DNA of 61,205 bases from JAISFI01 sp031553775. Its GTDB lineage: Bacteria; Bacteroidota; Bacteroidia; Bacteroidales; Azobacteroidaceae. Position 1 is the first letter of the stretch; every line of letters begins with the position of its first letter. Location of the stretch: the NCBI GenBank assembly GCA_031553775.1, contig JAVBLA010000006.1, forward strand, positions 1-61,205. Reading direction: 5' to 3'. The notes beneath the pieces were generated by a model. That model was not told the origin of the DNA, did no database searches, and was given only the letters and a program-made list of their open reading frames with translations. Positions 44,420 to 54,060 of this stretch are shown here, one piece after another. A program made the translations under genes and the position numbers.

Positions 44420-45430
44420 ATGCGCATAGGCATCCTTTCTTCCGGAGGAGACTGTCCGGGAATCAATGCAACCATCCGTGGGGTTGGTAAAACAGCCATC
44501 ACCCACTACGGGATGGAAGTTGTTGGCATACACAGCGGTTTTATCGGATTACTCGAAAAAGACATTGAAGTTTTTGATGAAAATGCGCTTTCCGGCATTT
44601 TAAATCTGGGGGGGACTATCCTGGGAACATCCCGGGAAAAACCTTTCAAAAAACTACTGGAAAACGGAGATAATACCAAACCGAATATCACCAAACAGAA
44701 CTATGATGAACTGGGATTGGATTGTATTGTGTGTATTGGCGGTAACGGAACACAAAAAACCGCCTGTAAGCTTTCCGAATTGGGTTTGAATGTGATCGGA
44801 GTGCCCAAAACAATCGATAATGATGTATGGGGTACCGATGTGACTTTCGGCTTCAATACAGCAGTCAATATCGCTACGGATGCGATCGACCGTTTACATT
44901 CCACGGCATCGTCGCATAAACGGGTGATGGTCATCGAACTGATGGGGCATGAAGCCGGTTGGATAACCTTGCATGCCGGAATGGCAGGAGGCGCCGATGT
45001 TATTTTATTACCAGAACTCGGTTATACTTTAGATGCCGTATACGAGGCAATCTTTCAACGCATCCGTAAGGGAAAACCTTATTCTATCGTGGCTATAGCC
45101 GAAGGCATATCCGTTCCCGGCAGAAAACGTCCGGCAAGTTATCTCTCCAGAATGATCGAACAGAATACCGGATTGGAAACCCGTGAAACAGTTCTGGGAT
45201 ACATCCAACGGGGTGGAAGTCCTTCTCCTTTCGACCGCAACCTGGCTACCCGTTTGGGAGGACATGCTACTGAATTGATCGCTAATAAACAATTCGGCAG
45301 GATGGTGTGTGTGCAGGGTAGTAAAATATCTTCCGTTCCGTTGAAAGAGGTTGCCGGTAAATTACGACTGGTAACGGCGGAACATGAATTGGTGGTTCAG
45401 GGGAAGCGGATGGGGATTTCGTTTGGATAA
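44420..45430 (+). CDS. pfkA: 6-phosphofructokinase (group III type)
   Basis: A 336-residue glycolytic kinase converting fructose-6-phosphate to the 1,6-bisphosphate. Motifs: ILSSGGDCPGINATIRG (4-20), CIGGNGTQKTA (about 103-113), GVPKTIDND (about 123-131, catalytic Asp) and IELMGHEAGW. The GGNGT plus PKTIDND combination marks the group III subfamily; the Gly in GGNGT favours ATP over pyrophosphate, though donor choice should not be taken as settled. ATG 44420 starts the conserved MRIGILSSGGD; an in-frame ATG at 44354 would add 22 unsupported residues. Confidence 0.93.
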   Translation: MRIGILSSGGDCPGINATIRGVGKTAITHYGMEVVGIHSGFIGLLEKDIEVFDENALSGILNLGGTILGTSREKPFKKLLENGDNTKPNITKQNYDELGLDCIVCIGGNGTQKTACKLSELGLNVIGVPKTIDNDVWGTDVTFGFNTAVNIATDAIDRLHSTASSHKRVMVIELMGHEAGWITLHAGMAGGADVILLPELGYTLDAVYEAIFQRIRKGKPYSIVAIAEGISVPGRKRPASYLSRMIEQNTGLETRETVLGYIQRGGSPSPFDRNLATRLGGHATELIANKQFGRMVCVQGSKISSVPLKEVAGKLRLVTAEHELVVQGKRMGISFG

Positions 45431-45462
45431 TCAACGTAAATAAGAAACAATCTTGAGAAAAA

Positions 45463-46218
45463 TCAAAAAGACTTGCTCAATAGAAAAGCCATTAAAAATC
45501 CGACTACTGTGACTAATGCAACAACCCTACCTCCATATTTGAATGCCTCGGGAATCATTGTGTCACACAACATTGCTAAAATAGCGCCGGAAGCAAAAGC
45601 CATTGTACCTGCATGCATAGAAGGAGAGCTATCTCCAAGAAAAGCATAACCACCCATAGACGATAAAACAGTAACAATGAGGGTAATAATCCAAAGGGTC
45701 AGAATGTATTTAGTAGACATACCTGCCATTTTCATTCCTAATGTACCAGACATTCCTTCCGGCAGATTGCTTAAAAAGACTGCTATCATAAAAACCAATC
45801 CGGTATTTCCCCCAACAGCAACGGAAGCCCCTACTACGAAAGATTCCGGAATACCGTCAAGCAATGTTCCAAGTAATATAGCTGTGCCGGAATTATCTTC
45901 CGGGTTATTGTTTTTTCCCTTTTCAGAAATACCATGTCCTCTTTTCCTGAATTGTCCGCCCTTTTTATCAATAAGGTAATCACCTCCGACAAAAACGACA
46001 GCACCGGCTAAAAAACTCAAACCAATCACTAACTGGTCATGGCTCTTATTGAATGCATCATCCATCAGATCTATTGATAGGGCTGAAATAAGAACTCCCG
46101 CACCAAAGGCCATAATTGTGGCAATTAACTTATTATTCAACTTGAGATATAATCCAAGCAAGGCTCCTATTAAAACTGCCGATCCTGATATAAATCCCAA
46201 TAATGCAGATTGAAACAT
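45463..46218 (-). CDS. ZIP-family divalent metal transporter
   Basis: A 251-residue inner-membrane protein with about eight hydrophobic helices. ZIP signatures: LLDGIPESFVVG (about 119-130) and LSNLPEGMSGT (about 149-159), which hold the metal-binding residues; a charged cytosolic loop (KRGHGISEKGKNNNPED) lies between helices III and IV. It likely imports Zn2+ or Fe2+/Mn2+. Convergent with pfkA, 32 bp apart. Confidence 0.9.
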   Translation of the reverse strand: MFQSALLGFISGSAVLIGALLGLYLKLNNKLIATIMAFGAGVLISALSIDLMDDAFNKSHDQLVIGLSFLAGAVVFVGGDYLIDKKGGQFRKRGHGISEKGKNNNPEDNSGTAILLGTLLDGIPESFVVGASVAVGGNTGLVFMIAVFLSNLPEGMSGTLGMKMAGMSTKYILTLWIITLIVTVLSSMGGYAFLGDSSPSMHAGTMAFASGAILAMLCDTMIPEAFKYGGRVVALVTVVGFLMAFLLSKSF

Positions 46219-46355
46219 TTAATTTTTGATTTGCATATTACAGTGATAATTAACAGATAAATGCAGATGAATGTTTTGAGTCAACCACAAATTATAGTAT
46301 TCTGAAAGTTATTTAATCAGGAATCATCTATTTATGTCTTTCAAAAAGTTCATTG

Positions 46356-46853
46356 TTACAATATTTTCTCATAAGCCATCCGGTAGCCACTTTCGTATAC
46401 AATTTCACCGCAATAGGTAAATTTCAGTTTTGTCAATACTTTCTGCATGTATTGATTGTCAAAATTCGTATCTACCCGGAAACTGAATATTTTGTTCCGG
46501 CGGCTTAATTCTTCTACCTTCTCCATAAACAAAGAGGCAATTCCCTGCTGTGTTATTTCATCGGCTACAGCTAAACGGTGAACTACTACATAAGGCTGGT
46601 TCGAAAGCCAGTTTCCTTTGATGGAATTATAAGCCGGTTCTCCATCGAAAACAACCGCAGCATACGCAATAACACGATTATCCCGGCATAATACATATCC
46701 GTATCCTTTTTCAATATCACCGGTTATATTTCCCAAAGTGGGATATCCGTCCTGCCATTGCCGGCTACCCCGCAGGCGCATCCGTTCTTTGGCCTGCAGA
46801 ATGATTTGCCAGATTCGTTTTGTATCTGTGGTTTCTGCTTTCCGGAATAACAT
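46356..46853 (-). CDS. GNAT-family N-acetyltransferase
   Basis: A 165-residue protein with the GNAT order: KAETTDTKRIWQIILQA start, substrate-side VIAYAAVVFDGEPAY strand, acetyl-CoA loop VVHRLAVADEITQQGIASLFMEKV (about 90-113) and a C-terminal FTYCGEIVYESGYRM strand pair. Substrate unknown. A -7 box (TATCTTTG on the minus strand, 46876-46883) precedes it. Confidence 0.88.
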   Translation of the reverse strand: MLFRKAETTDTKRIWQIILQAKERMRLRGSRQWQDGYPTLGNITGDIEKGYGYVLCRDNRVIAYAAVVFDGEPAYNSIKGNWLSNQPYVVVHRLAVADEITQQGIASLFMEKVEELSRRNKIFSFRVDTNFDNQYMQKVLTKLKFTYCGEIVYESGYRMAYEKIL

Positions 46854-46875
46854 ATTTACAATGCATTAATATCTG

Positions 46876-46883
46876 CAAAGATA
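46876..46883 (-). promoter_or_regulatory. -7 box of the GNAT gene
   Basis: The minus strand reads TATCTTTG, 22 bp before the start codon at 46853. Confidence 0.45.
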
Positions 46884-47129
46884 CAAATAATAAAATCAAA
46901 CCTTGGTTTAATTATAATCAGCCAACTTGTTATTCAGTTTATCTATTCTTATCAAAGCCAAAGAATCCAATAAACAGCCAATGTTAAATTCAGATTCCGC
47001 AAAAATAAATAATTCATTCGGCCGTTTTCAAGTTATATCCGGTTTTAAACAATACAAATTTGTATACTGAATAGCCAACAAGAGTTACTTTTATTAATCT
47101 TATTGCTAACAATAATAATTAAACCTGCC

Positions 47130-47519
47130 ATGAACATTTCAAAATCAATTTTTAAAAAATGCTGGCAATTTCTACCGGAAATTTATTTTTCCCTGATATG
47201 CCTTTGGGGTATTATAGAATCTATATATTGGATGATCTCAAGAAATAATTTTCATATAAGCAGCATTTACCTACCGCTTATATTATTATGCATAGCCATG
47301 CAATACCATTGGAAAAGCCTTTTAATTGCCTGGGTCTTTTCGGTAATATTAGGCTTCGGCTCCATTTATATGATATTGGCTGTGCTTTCCGAATTCAATG
47401 AATTCCAGCCAGATGACCCCAAAGGGACTCAGCTGCTGATTACAGGGTTGCTTATTTTCGGAATATCCGCCATATTTGCATTTGCCATGCCCTGGAAATA
47501 CATGAAAAGAATCGAATAA
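47130..47519 (+). CDS. small integral membrane protein
   Basis: A 129-residue protein with four predicted hydrophobic segments (about 15-33, 41-57, 61-80, 100-122) and short charged ends. No family recognised. ATG 47130 is preferred; the upstream in-frame ATG at 47103 adds only nine residues in AT-rich leader. It precedes a GNAT gene by 27 bp on the same strand, so it may be co-transcribed. Confidence 0.7.
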   Translation: MNISKSIFKKCWQFLPEIYFSLICLWGIIESIYWMISRNNFHISSIYLPLILLCIAMQYHWKSLLIAWVFSVILGFGSIYMILAVLSEFNEFQPDDPKGTQLLITGLLIFGISAIFAFAMPWKYMKRIE

Positions 47520-47546
47520 TATCCGCATCCGCCTTTATTCAATAAA

Positions 47547-48077
47547 ATGCAAAGAATCCATATTCAATCAGTAGACTGTCCCTCTTTTTTATCTCTCTGG
47601 AAAATTTATGAATTCTCATTTCCACTTTCTGAGAGGAGAAGTCTGGATGATCAAATCCGCATATTCTCCAATGAGACATATCGATTGGAAGCCTGGATTG
47701 AGAATGAACAGGTTGTCGGTTTTATCGGTTGGTGGATTTGCGATGGCTTGCGTTTTGTAGAACACTATGCTATTGCCCCGGAACACCGGTCTTCCGGATA
47801 CGGAAGTTCTTTTTTAAAGGGATGGATGCAAGAGAATGATACTCCGGTCGTACTGGAAATAGAACCGGTAACAGATGAAACCACTCTCCGCCGGCATAAA
47901 TTTTATTCAGGTCTGGGTATGAAAGACAATTACATCAAACATTTCCAGCCGCCTTACCATAAAGAAACAGGACCGGTGGAATTGTGGCTGATGTCGTATC
48001 CGGGAACCATTTCAGGAGATACCTATCGGAAATTCTATCAGAAACAATGTAAAGAAATCATGCCGGAATGTATGTGA
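47547..48077 (+). CDS. GNAT-family N-acetyltransferase
   Basis: A 176-residue acetyltransferase: EFSFPLSERRSLDDQ N-terminal helix region, GFIGWWICDGLRFVEHYAIAPEHRSSGYGSSFLKGW (split across strand 4 and the acetyl-CoA loop) and VLEIEPV...RRHKFYSGLGM. This arrangement is common in Bacteroidota GNATs of unknown substrate. Convergent with mnmA. Confidence 0.88.
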   Translation: MQRIHIQSVDCPSFLSLWKIYEFSFPLSERRSLDDQIRIFSNETYRLEAWIENEQVVGFIGWWICDGLRFVEHYAIAPEHRSSGYGSSFLKGWMQENDTPVVLEIEPVTDETTLRRHKFYSGLGMKDNYIKHFQPPYHKETGPVELWLMSYPGTISGDTYRKFYQKQCKEIMPECM

Positions 48078-48100
48078 ACCGGTGTATTTTCCGGTTTACA
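48073..48100. terminator. hairpin between convergent GNAT and mnmA
   Basis: TGTGAACCGG / CCGGTTTACA (9 of 10 pairs) overlaps the GNAT stop and lies 16 bp from the mnmA stop; no strong T-run. Confidence 0.4.
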
Positions 48101-48115
48101 GATGAATGATAAAGG

Positions 48116-49162
48116 CTATACAATAATCCCTCCTCCCAGCAGGCAATCATTATCATAAAAAGCAGCCGCCTGCCCGGATGCAATCGATTCCAGGGGTTCC
48201 AGTAGTTTGATATGAAGCCGGTTGCCGTCGATTTTTCTGACAACAGAAGGTGTTGCCTGTTTTCTATACCTGATTTTACAAGTCACCACCTGCCCGTTCA
48301 GTATTCTATTTTCATTAAAAAAATTGTAATCTTTCAATTCCATCTCTGTCTTATACAATCCGCTTAATTGGTCCAGGATGATTGAATTGGTTTCCGGCTT
48401 GATTTCTTTCACAAAAACAGGATATTGAAAATGAATGCCCAATCCTCTTCGTTGTCCTATTGTATAAAATGGGAAACCCTGGTGGTTGCCGATAATTTCT
48501 CCCTTTGTATTGTAAAAGTATCCGGGTTGCAGATATTCCGGACTAACCCTTTCCCGGAGAAAACGCTGGTAATCGCCCGGGCAAAAACACACACCGATAC
48601 TGTCTTTCTTTGTCGCCGCTTCCGATAATCCCCTATAGGAAGCTATTGTACGGACTTCTTTCTTCGTATAATTCCCCAAGGGCAAAATAATCCGTTTCAT
48701 GATCTCCTGACTTAAACCCCAGAGAAAAAATGATTGGTCCTTATCCTGGTCCTTGCCGCAAAAAAAATGAAAAAAATCTTCTTTTTCCACTATCCGGGCA
48801 TAGTGGCCTGTTGCAATATATCCGATCCCTTTTTCAGTAGCTATCCGGTTCAGCAAAGGCCATTTCAGCTGATTATTACATATGGTACACGGTACCGGAG
48901 TCCGTCCGGCAAGGTATCCCGAAATAAAATATTGAATGATTTGTGATTCAAAAAGATCCCGGGCATCATAAATCAAGTGAGAAATGCCGATAAATCGGCA
49001 GGCAGAAGCGGCATCTTCCAGATATCCGGTGTTATTTCCTTTTTCATAAAAGCGAAAGGTAATGCCGGTAACATGGTATCCCATATCCTGAAGCAGTAAG
49101 GCGGAAACTGTACTATCTGTACCTCCGCTCATGCCTAATAATACTCGTTTCTCCTGATGCAT
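48116..49162 (-). CDS. mnmA: tRNA-specific 2-thiouridylase
   Basis: A 348-residue tRNA-modifying enzyme that thiolates U34 of tRNA Lys/Glu/Gln. PP-loop motif GMSGGTDSTVSALLL (9-23), first catalytic-region Cys in PVPCTICNNQLKWP (about 94-107), second in SIGVCFCPGDYQRFL (about 190-204), and the C-terminal RRGLGIH...YRKQATP barrel. The T in SGGTDS replaces the usual V. A second MnmA-like paralogue is common in Bacteroidota, and this shorter form may be that type. Confidence 0.93.
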   Translation of the reverse strand: MHQEKRVLLGMSGGTDSTVSALLLQDMGYHVTGITFRFYEKGNNTGYLEDAASACRFIGISHLIYDARDLFESQIIQYFISGYLAGRTPVPCTICNNQLKWPLLNRIATEKGIGYIATGHYARIVEKEDFFHFFCGKDQDKDQSFFLWGLSQEIMKRIILPLGNYTKKEVRTIASYRGLSEAATKKDSIGVCFCPGDYQRFLRERVSPEYLQPGYFYNTKGEIIGNHQGFPFYTIGQRRGLGIHFQYPVFVKEIKPETNSIILDQLSGLYKTEMELKDYNFFNENRILNGQVVTCKIRYRKQATPSVVRKIDGNRLHIKLLEPLESIASGQAAAFYDNDCLLGGGIIV

Positions 49163-49221
49163 GGAACTTGATTAGTCTTCAAAGATTTACAATTCAAGGT
49201 AAAGAGCCGCCATTGCCTATG

Positions 49222-49992
49222 CTATATCAACCCCAGTTTCGATGCATACCTTACTGCCTCAATAGAATTACTGGCATTCAGTTTTGTCAGTATATTCTGA
49301 CGGTGTGTATTAACGGTATTCACACTAATAGACAGTTTTCCCGAAATTTCCTTACTGTAAAAACCTTGTTTAACCATGTTCAGGATCTCCAGTTCCCGTG
49401 AACTGAGATTCGGAACATCATTATTCGATACCGGTGGGGAAAATAATTCTCCGCTGCGAAAATTGACCACTTGCGACAGGGCTGTTTCATTCTGCTGATC
49501 AGGTGAAATATCTACAACAGATAATGAAAGCCAGAGATTTCCATTGACATCTGTTTCCAGTACCTGGAACTGTTCTACCACACGGATATATTTCCCTTTG
49601 GCATTCATGATCCGCAATTCGTTCACTAACTTGTAGTCGAACATCATTTTTTTTTCGGGCAAAGCATTGGCAAAATTAATCATGGCCATCCCGGCCTTTT
49701 CAATAATTTCATAATCATCCGGATGTATTTGCGGATGAAAATAAACATTATTGCCTTTTTCGTCAAATTTCATTTCAAGTCCCAGGATATTGTTGGGGCC
49801 GTAACAAGCCAGTACATGTCCTTGGGTATAATGGTCAAATATAGTAATATATGAGTTATTTATCAGAGCCAGTTGCTGTAATATAAGCCGGTGTTTATCC
49901 AATACAGAATAATCTACCAGAGATAACGCCTGCGCCACCTCCTCAAACATATCCCGTTTCGCATTACATCCGTCCAATGATTTTTTCTGCAT
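49222..49992 (-). CDS. LuxR-type transcriptional regulator with PAS-like sensor domain
   Basis: A 256-residue regulator. The N-terminal two thirds form a PAS-like domain (DHYTQGHVLACYGPNNILGLEM... IHPDDYEIIEKAG... YDYKLVNELRIMN-like ordering). The C-terminus is a GerE/LuxR HTH (about 195-256: LSSRELEILNMVKQGFYSKEISGKLSISVNTVNTHRQNIL). There is no receiver domain and no transmembrane segment, so it is probably a cytosolic sensor with an unknown signal. A TACCTTTG box on the minus strand (50012-50019) lies upstream. Targets unknown. Confidence 0.88.
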   Translation of the reverse strand: MQKKSLDGCNAKRDMFEEVAQALSLVDYSVLDKHRLILQQLALINNSYITIFDHYTQGHVLACYGPNNILGLEMKFDEKGNNVYFHPQIHPDDYEIIEKAGMAMINFANALPEKKMMFDYKLVNELRIMNAKGKYIRVVEQFQVLETDVNGNLWLSLSVVDISPDQQNETALSQVVNFRSGELFSPPVSNNDVPNLSSRELEILNMVKQGFYSKEISGKLSISVNTVNTHRQNILTKLNASNSIEAVRYASKLGLI

Positions 49993-50011
49993 ATATTATT
50001 ACCATTTCGTG

Positions 50012-50019
50012 CAAAGGTA
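50012..50019 (-). promoter_or_regulatory. -7 box of the LuxR-type regulator
   Basis: The minus strand reads TACCTTTG, 19 bp before the start codon at 49992. Confidence 0.5.
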
Positions 50020-50087
50020 ATTAAATTTTTCAAACGTTTTAAGTGGCGGGAGCAAAGGTTTGGAATTTACCGGGTCACAAAAAACGA

Positions 50088-51281
50088 CTAAACTTTTTGA
50101 ACTAAAATACCGGCAATAAGAACTAAAAAAGCAGCCAAAACAAATGGCATTCCGGGGAAATAGAACCAGCAGCCGGCACCGGTAAAAACAGCAAATATGC
50201 TTGTCAATACAGGAGGTCCGATAATAGATGTTACATTGTTCAGTGCCGATAAACTCCCCTGAAGTTCACCTTGTTCCGTATCGGATACACGATTAGAGAC
50301 AATTCCTTGCATGGCCGGTCCGTAGATGCTGCTTAAAGCAAAAGGTACGGTTAAGGCAAAAATCATCCAGCCCTTGCATACAAAAGCAATCAGGATGAAT
50401 GTTACACATTGAATGGCAAGCCCTGTGTAAACACTTTTTTTATCTCCGATTCTTGGAAGAAGGATGGGGCACAATAGCCCTTGAACCAATGCAAACATTA
50501 AACCCAGGCATCCCAATGAATAACCGATAGTTTCCTCCTTCCAACTGAATTTTTCTATAGTGAAATAAGTCCATACGCTTTCCAGCGTATCGCCGGCAAT
50601 CTGCAATAATCCAATCGCCACAATCAATCCGGCAACGGCCGGCATTTTTCTCAAATGCAGGAAAGCGCCTGCAGGATTGGAGCGCATCCAGGTGAAATTC
50701 CTCCGTTTTCCGGATCCTAATGATTCGGGGACAAAGAAAAAAGTGTAGACTATATTTATTACGCTTAAAAACGCGGCAACCATAAAGGGAATATGTAATC
50801 CGTATTTGGCCAGTAAGCCACCTACTACAGGACCAACAATAAATCCTATACCTGCAGAAGCATTTAAAAATCCGAATGCTTTTGAACGATTTTCACTGGC
50901 AGTGATATCAGCAACATAAGCCGACGCAAGACTGAAACTGCCGGCAATGGTTCCGCCGATGATTTTTCCGGCAAACAACCACCCGATTGAAGGAGCGAAT
51001 GCAGCAGCCAGTCCGTCGATTCCAAGAGGAAAAAGGGAAAGTAACAACACCGGCCGGCGTCCGAAACGGTCACCCAGATTACCTAATAACGGAGCAAAAA
51101 AGAATTGGACAAGGCCAAATGTAAATATCAGCCAACCTCCATAACCGGCCGCTACCCCAATGTCGCTATGGATAAGTCCCGAAATTAAACGTGGAAGCGA
51201 CGGGAACATCATACTGTATCCTATTACATCAAGGAATACAGTGACACAGATAAGCGGGAGACGATGAGGATTGGAGTTCAT
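50088..51281 (-). CDS. MFS efflux transporter, TetA-like (DHA1)
   Basis: A 397-residue, 12-helix transporter. The loop 2-3 motif GNLGDRFGRRPVLLLSL (about 66-82) and motif C-like GFIVGPVVGGLL are those of drug/H+ antiporters such as TetA. Drug specificity cannot be called from sequence, and tetracycline resistance should not be assumed. It is alone on the minus strand, 95 bp upstream of the LuxR-type regulator, which could be its regulator (inference from position only). Confidence 0.88.
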   Translation of the reverse strand: MNSNPHRLPLICVTVFLDVIGYSMMFPSLPRLISGLIHSDIGVAAGYGGWLIFTFGLVQFFFAPLLGNLGDRFGRRPVLLLSLFPLGIDGLAAAFAPSIGWLFAGKIIGGTIAGSFSLASAYVADITASENRSKAFGFLNASAGIGFIVGPVVGGLLAKYGLHIPFMVAAFLSVINIVYTFFFVPESLGSGKRRNFTWMRSNPAGAFLHLRKMPAVAGLIVAIGLLQIAGDTLESVWTYFTIEKFSWKEETIGYSLGCLGLMFALVQGLLCPILLPRIGDKKSVYTGLAIQCVTFILIAFVCKGWMIFALTVPFALSSIYGPAMQGIVSNRVSDTEQGELQGSLSALNNVTSIIGPPVLTSIFAVFTGAGCWFYFPGMPFVLAAFLVLIAGILVQKV

Positions 51282-51532
51282 ACCTACTTGGGGATGGCTC
51301 TTTTATATTTCAATTTTAAAACAAAATTTCCTGAAATCATCCGATAAAGATAGATTTTTAAAATGGACTCATGCAATAATTGGATGAATATTTGTCAAAT
51401 TTATATTTTTATTTCATGATTTAGAAACTCATAATTATTTTGCACACAAATTTTTAAACTTCTTGGAATAAAAACTTGTTATCTTACAGGAAAAAGTTTG
51501 AATGTAAATATTCATCAAATAAATGCGGAGAA

Positions 51533-52960
51533 ATGAAAAGGATAATTTATCCAACACTTTTATTACTGCTGTTAACTGCATGTAATAACAATCAACGAAA
51601 AGAAACAATACCGAATGTATCCGAAACAACTGCCGTATCCAATAATTTGGAGAAAAATATTGTTCATGGAAGGGCAGTCGAATCGGCAATCTGGGGAATG
51701 CCCGCTGTGGCGTTCGATGCCATGCGCCAGGCCTTTTTGCGCGATGCAGGGGCACAATATAATGATATTGTCTACTGGTCGAAACAAGCCGACTGGAGGT
51801 TTCAGGTAACTACACCCAATGCCTCTTCATGGTATGTGTATATTGCTATCAATACAAAAAATGGCCCGGTAGTGTTGGATATTCCATCTGCTGACGGGGC
51901 AGGATTGTTTGGCTCAATGAACGATGCCTGGCAAATTCCGCAAGCCGATGTAGGCCCCACAGGTTTAGATCAGGGTAAAGGAGGTAAATATTTGTTGCTT
52001 CCACCCGATTACAAAGGAAATATTCCCTCCGGATATTTTCCCGTCCGGTTCGATACCTATAACGGTTACTCCATTTTACGGACCATTCCGGTAACTACTT
52101 CACCTGAAGATGTTGCCAAAGCTCTCGATTTGGTTAAAAAAGCCCGCATGTATTCGTTGGCACAAGCATCCAACCCTCCTCAACAACGTCATATCGATAT
52201 GACTGGAAAATTATTTGATGGAGTTGCCCGTTTTGATGTGAGTTTTTACGAAAGTCTAGCCCGTGTTGTGAACGATGAACCGGTAATGACCCGTGATCTT
52301 ATAGCCATGGAAATGCTTCGTTCAATTGGTATTGAGAAAGGAAAATCGTTTAATCCTGATGCTGCCACCAAAGAAATCCTGAAAAAAGCTATTGAAGAAG
52401 CCCATCAGGGTTTTATCCAAACCAACCAACAACTCAATCCTTTTTATGAAGGAGAACAATGGTCTGTTCCGGTAGGCGAATTTGCACATGCAACCGGTTT
52501 CTCCTTTTTTAATAATGAAAAATATGCCTTGGATGATCGTGCAGCCTTCTTTTTCCTGGGTTGTGCACCTCCTAAAAAACCGGGCGGAGCATCATTTTAT
52601 TTATTAGGACAAAAAGATGCCACAGGTGCTGTATTGCAAGGAGGCAAAAACTACAAACTACATGTTCCTGCTAATGTACCTGCCAAACAGTTTTGGGCAG
52701 CTACAGTGTACGATCAATTAGAAGCTAATTTCATTCGTGAATCGCCTAAGGTAGAAGTCAATTCATATCAGAACCTGCAAAAAAATGCCGATGGTTCGGT
52801 AGATGTATATTTCGGGACCAAAGCTCCGGCAGGCAAAGAAATAAATTGGGTGTACACTGCTCCCGGTAAAGCATGGTTGATGCTATTCCGTTTCTACGGG
52901 CCTCAACCCGAAATTATGAACAAATCGTGGAAATTGCCCGATATTGAAGAGGTAAAATAG
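51533..52960 (+). CDS. DUF1254/DUF1214 lipoprotein
   Basis: A 475-residue exported lipoprotein: lipobox LLTAC (Cys about 16). The DUF1254 part is about 40-170 (RAVESAIWGMPAVAFDAMRQA... VVLDIPSADGAGLFG) and the DUF1214 part about 350-475 (KLHVPANVPAKQFWAATVYD... WLMLFRFYGPQPEI). These two domains are a standing pair in bacterial secreted proteins of unknown function. Start at ATG 51533, since the lipoprotein signal begins there. A second copy follows 26 bp downstream. The 250 bp upstream show no gene. Confidence 0.88.
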   Translation: MKRIIYPTLLLLLLTACNNNQRKETIPNVSETTAVSNNLEKNIVHGRAVESAIWGMPAVAFDAMRQAFLRDAGAQYNDIVYWSKQADWRFQVTTPNASSWYVYIAINTKNGPVVLDIPSADGAGLFGSMNDAWQIPQADVGPTGLDQGKGGKYLLLPPDYKGNIPSGYFPVRFDTYNGYSILRTIPVTTSPEDVAKALDLVKKARMYSLAQASNPPQQRHIDMTGKLFDGVARFDVSFYESLARVVNDEPVMTRDLIAMEMLRSIGIEKGKSFNPDAATKEILKKAIEEAHQGFIQTNQQLNPFYEGEQWSVPVGEFAHATGFSFFNNEKYALDDRAAFFFLGCAPPKKPGGASFYLLGQKDATGAVLQGGKNYKLHVPANVPAKQFWAATVYDQLEANFIRESPKVEVNSYQNLQKNADGSVDVYFGTKAPAGKEINWVYTAPGKAWLMLFRFYGPQPEIMNKSWKLPDIEEVK

Positions 52961-52986
52961 ATTATATAACAAAATAAATAATCGAT

Positions 52987-54003
52987 GTGAAAAAGTTAAT
53001 TTTATTAGCCATTTCGCTGTTTACGATCTTTACAGCAAATGCTCAAACCGAAAAAACGGTTCCTGTTACAGTCGACAATTTTTGCCGTGCAGAAACAGAT
53101 TACTATTTCAACATGTTTGTCGAACGTGGTGCTTTAGGAAAATTTTATCATTATCGCGAGTTGCCTTCTGTAGATTTACCAGGTGTTCGCATCAATCGTG
53201 ATACCTATTACTCTGAAGCTGTATTCGATTTGGATGCCGGCCCGGTAAGCATTACCTTGCCTAATGCGGGGAAACGGTATATATCGTTGCTTACCATCGA
53301 TGAAAATCACTATGTTTATAAGATGGTTTATTTACCGGGTAAGTATACTTTTACCAAGCAACAAATCGGCACACGGTATTTATTTGCTGCGGTTCGCATT
53401 TTAGTCAATCCGGCTGACCCGGCTGATAATGAAAAAGTATATAAATTGCAGGATGCTCTAAAAATAGAACAAAAAAGTATTGGTAAATTTGAAGTGCCTA
53501 ATTGGGATCCGGTTAGTCAAAAACAAGTACGTGATGCTTTACTTGAATTGAATAAAACCTTACCCGATTTGCGGAATGCAGGTGGGCGCAAAGGAGAAGT
53601 AGACCCGGTACGCCACTTGATTGCAACAGCCTCCGGTTGGGGGTTGAATCCCGATAAAGACGCAATTTATCTCAATATTACGCCTCTCAATAATGACGGT
53701 ACAGGGGTATATAAACTAACTGTAAAAAATAAAGTTCCGATAGATGGTTTTTGGTCGATTAGCGTGTATGATGAAAAAGGACATTTTGTACGGAACGAAT
53801 ACAATGCCTATACAGTCAATAATACTACGGCTGCACAGAACCCGGATGGTTCCATCACTGTTCAATTTGGTGGTTGTGACGGCAAAATACCAAATTGCCT
53901 CCCGATTATGAACGGTTGGAATTACATGGTTCGACTGTATCGCCCACATCCCGAAATAATAAATGGCAGCTGGAAATTTCCGGCATTAGAAGAAGTAAAG
54001 TAA
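52987..54003 (+). CDS. DUF1254/DUF1214 secreted protein
   Basis: A 338-residue exported protein with a type I signal peptide (about 1-19, TIFTANAQ). An N-terminal DUF1254-like part (about 25-110: DNFCRAETDYYFNMF... YISLLTIDENHYVYKMV) and a C-terminal DUF1214 part (about 225-338: TVKNKVPIDGFWSISVYDE... YRPHPEIINGSW). The start is GTG 52987: the only nearby ATG (52985) reads straight into a stop, and the GTG opens a perfect signal peptide. Likely co-transcribed with 51533-52960. Confidence 0.85.
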   Translation: MKKLILLAISLFTIFTANAQTEKTVPVTVDNFCRAETDYYFNMFVERGALGKFYHYRELPSVDLPGVRINRDTYYSEAVFDLDAGPVSITLPNAGKRYISLLTIDENHYVYKMVYLPGKYTFTKQQIGTRYLFAAVRILVNPADPADNEKVYKLQDALKIEQKSIGKFEVPNWDPVSQKQVRDALLELNKTLPDLRNAGGRKGEVDPVRHLIATASGWGLNPDKDAIYLNITPLNNDGTGVYKLTVKNKVPIDGFWSISVYDEKGHFVRNEYNAYTVNNTTAAQNPDGSITVQFGGCDGKIPNCLPIMNGWNYMVRLYRPHPEIINGSWKFPALEEVK

Positions 54004-54015
54004 AAATGACAATAA

Positions 54016-54054
54016 AGAAAATCCCTGAGATTCAATGAATTTCAGGGATTTTCT
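54016..54054. terminator. terminator between the DUF1254 pair and tRNA-Lys
   Basis: AGAAAATCCCTGA with its complement (54016-54028 with 54042-54054; only the innermost pairs vary) makes a strong stem followed by T/C-rich sequence on the plus strand and A/G-rich on the other, so it can serve both the plus-strand genes and the convergent tRNA. Confidence 0.8.
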
Positions 54055-54060
54055 TCTTCC

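Noticed and set aside
50088..51281. Tetracycline resistance gene
   Set aside because: The TetA-like motifs only place it in the drug/H+ antiporter group, and the gene is in ordinary chromosomal context.
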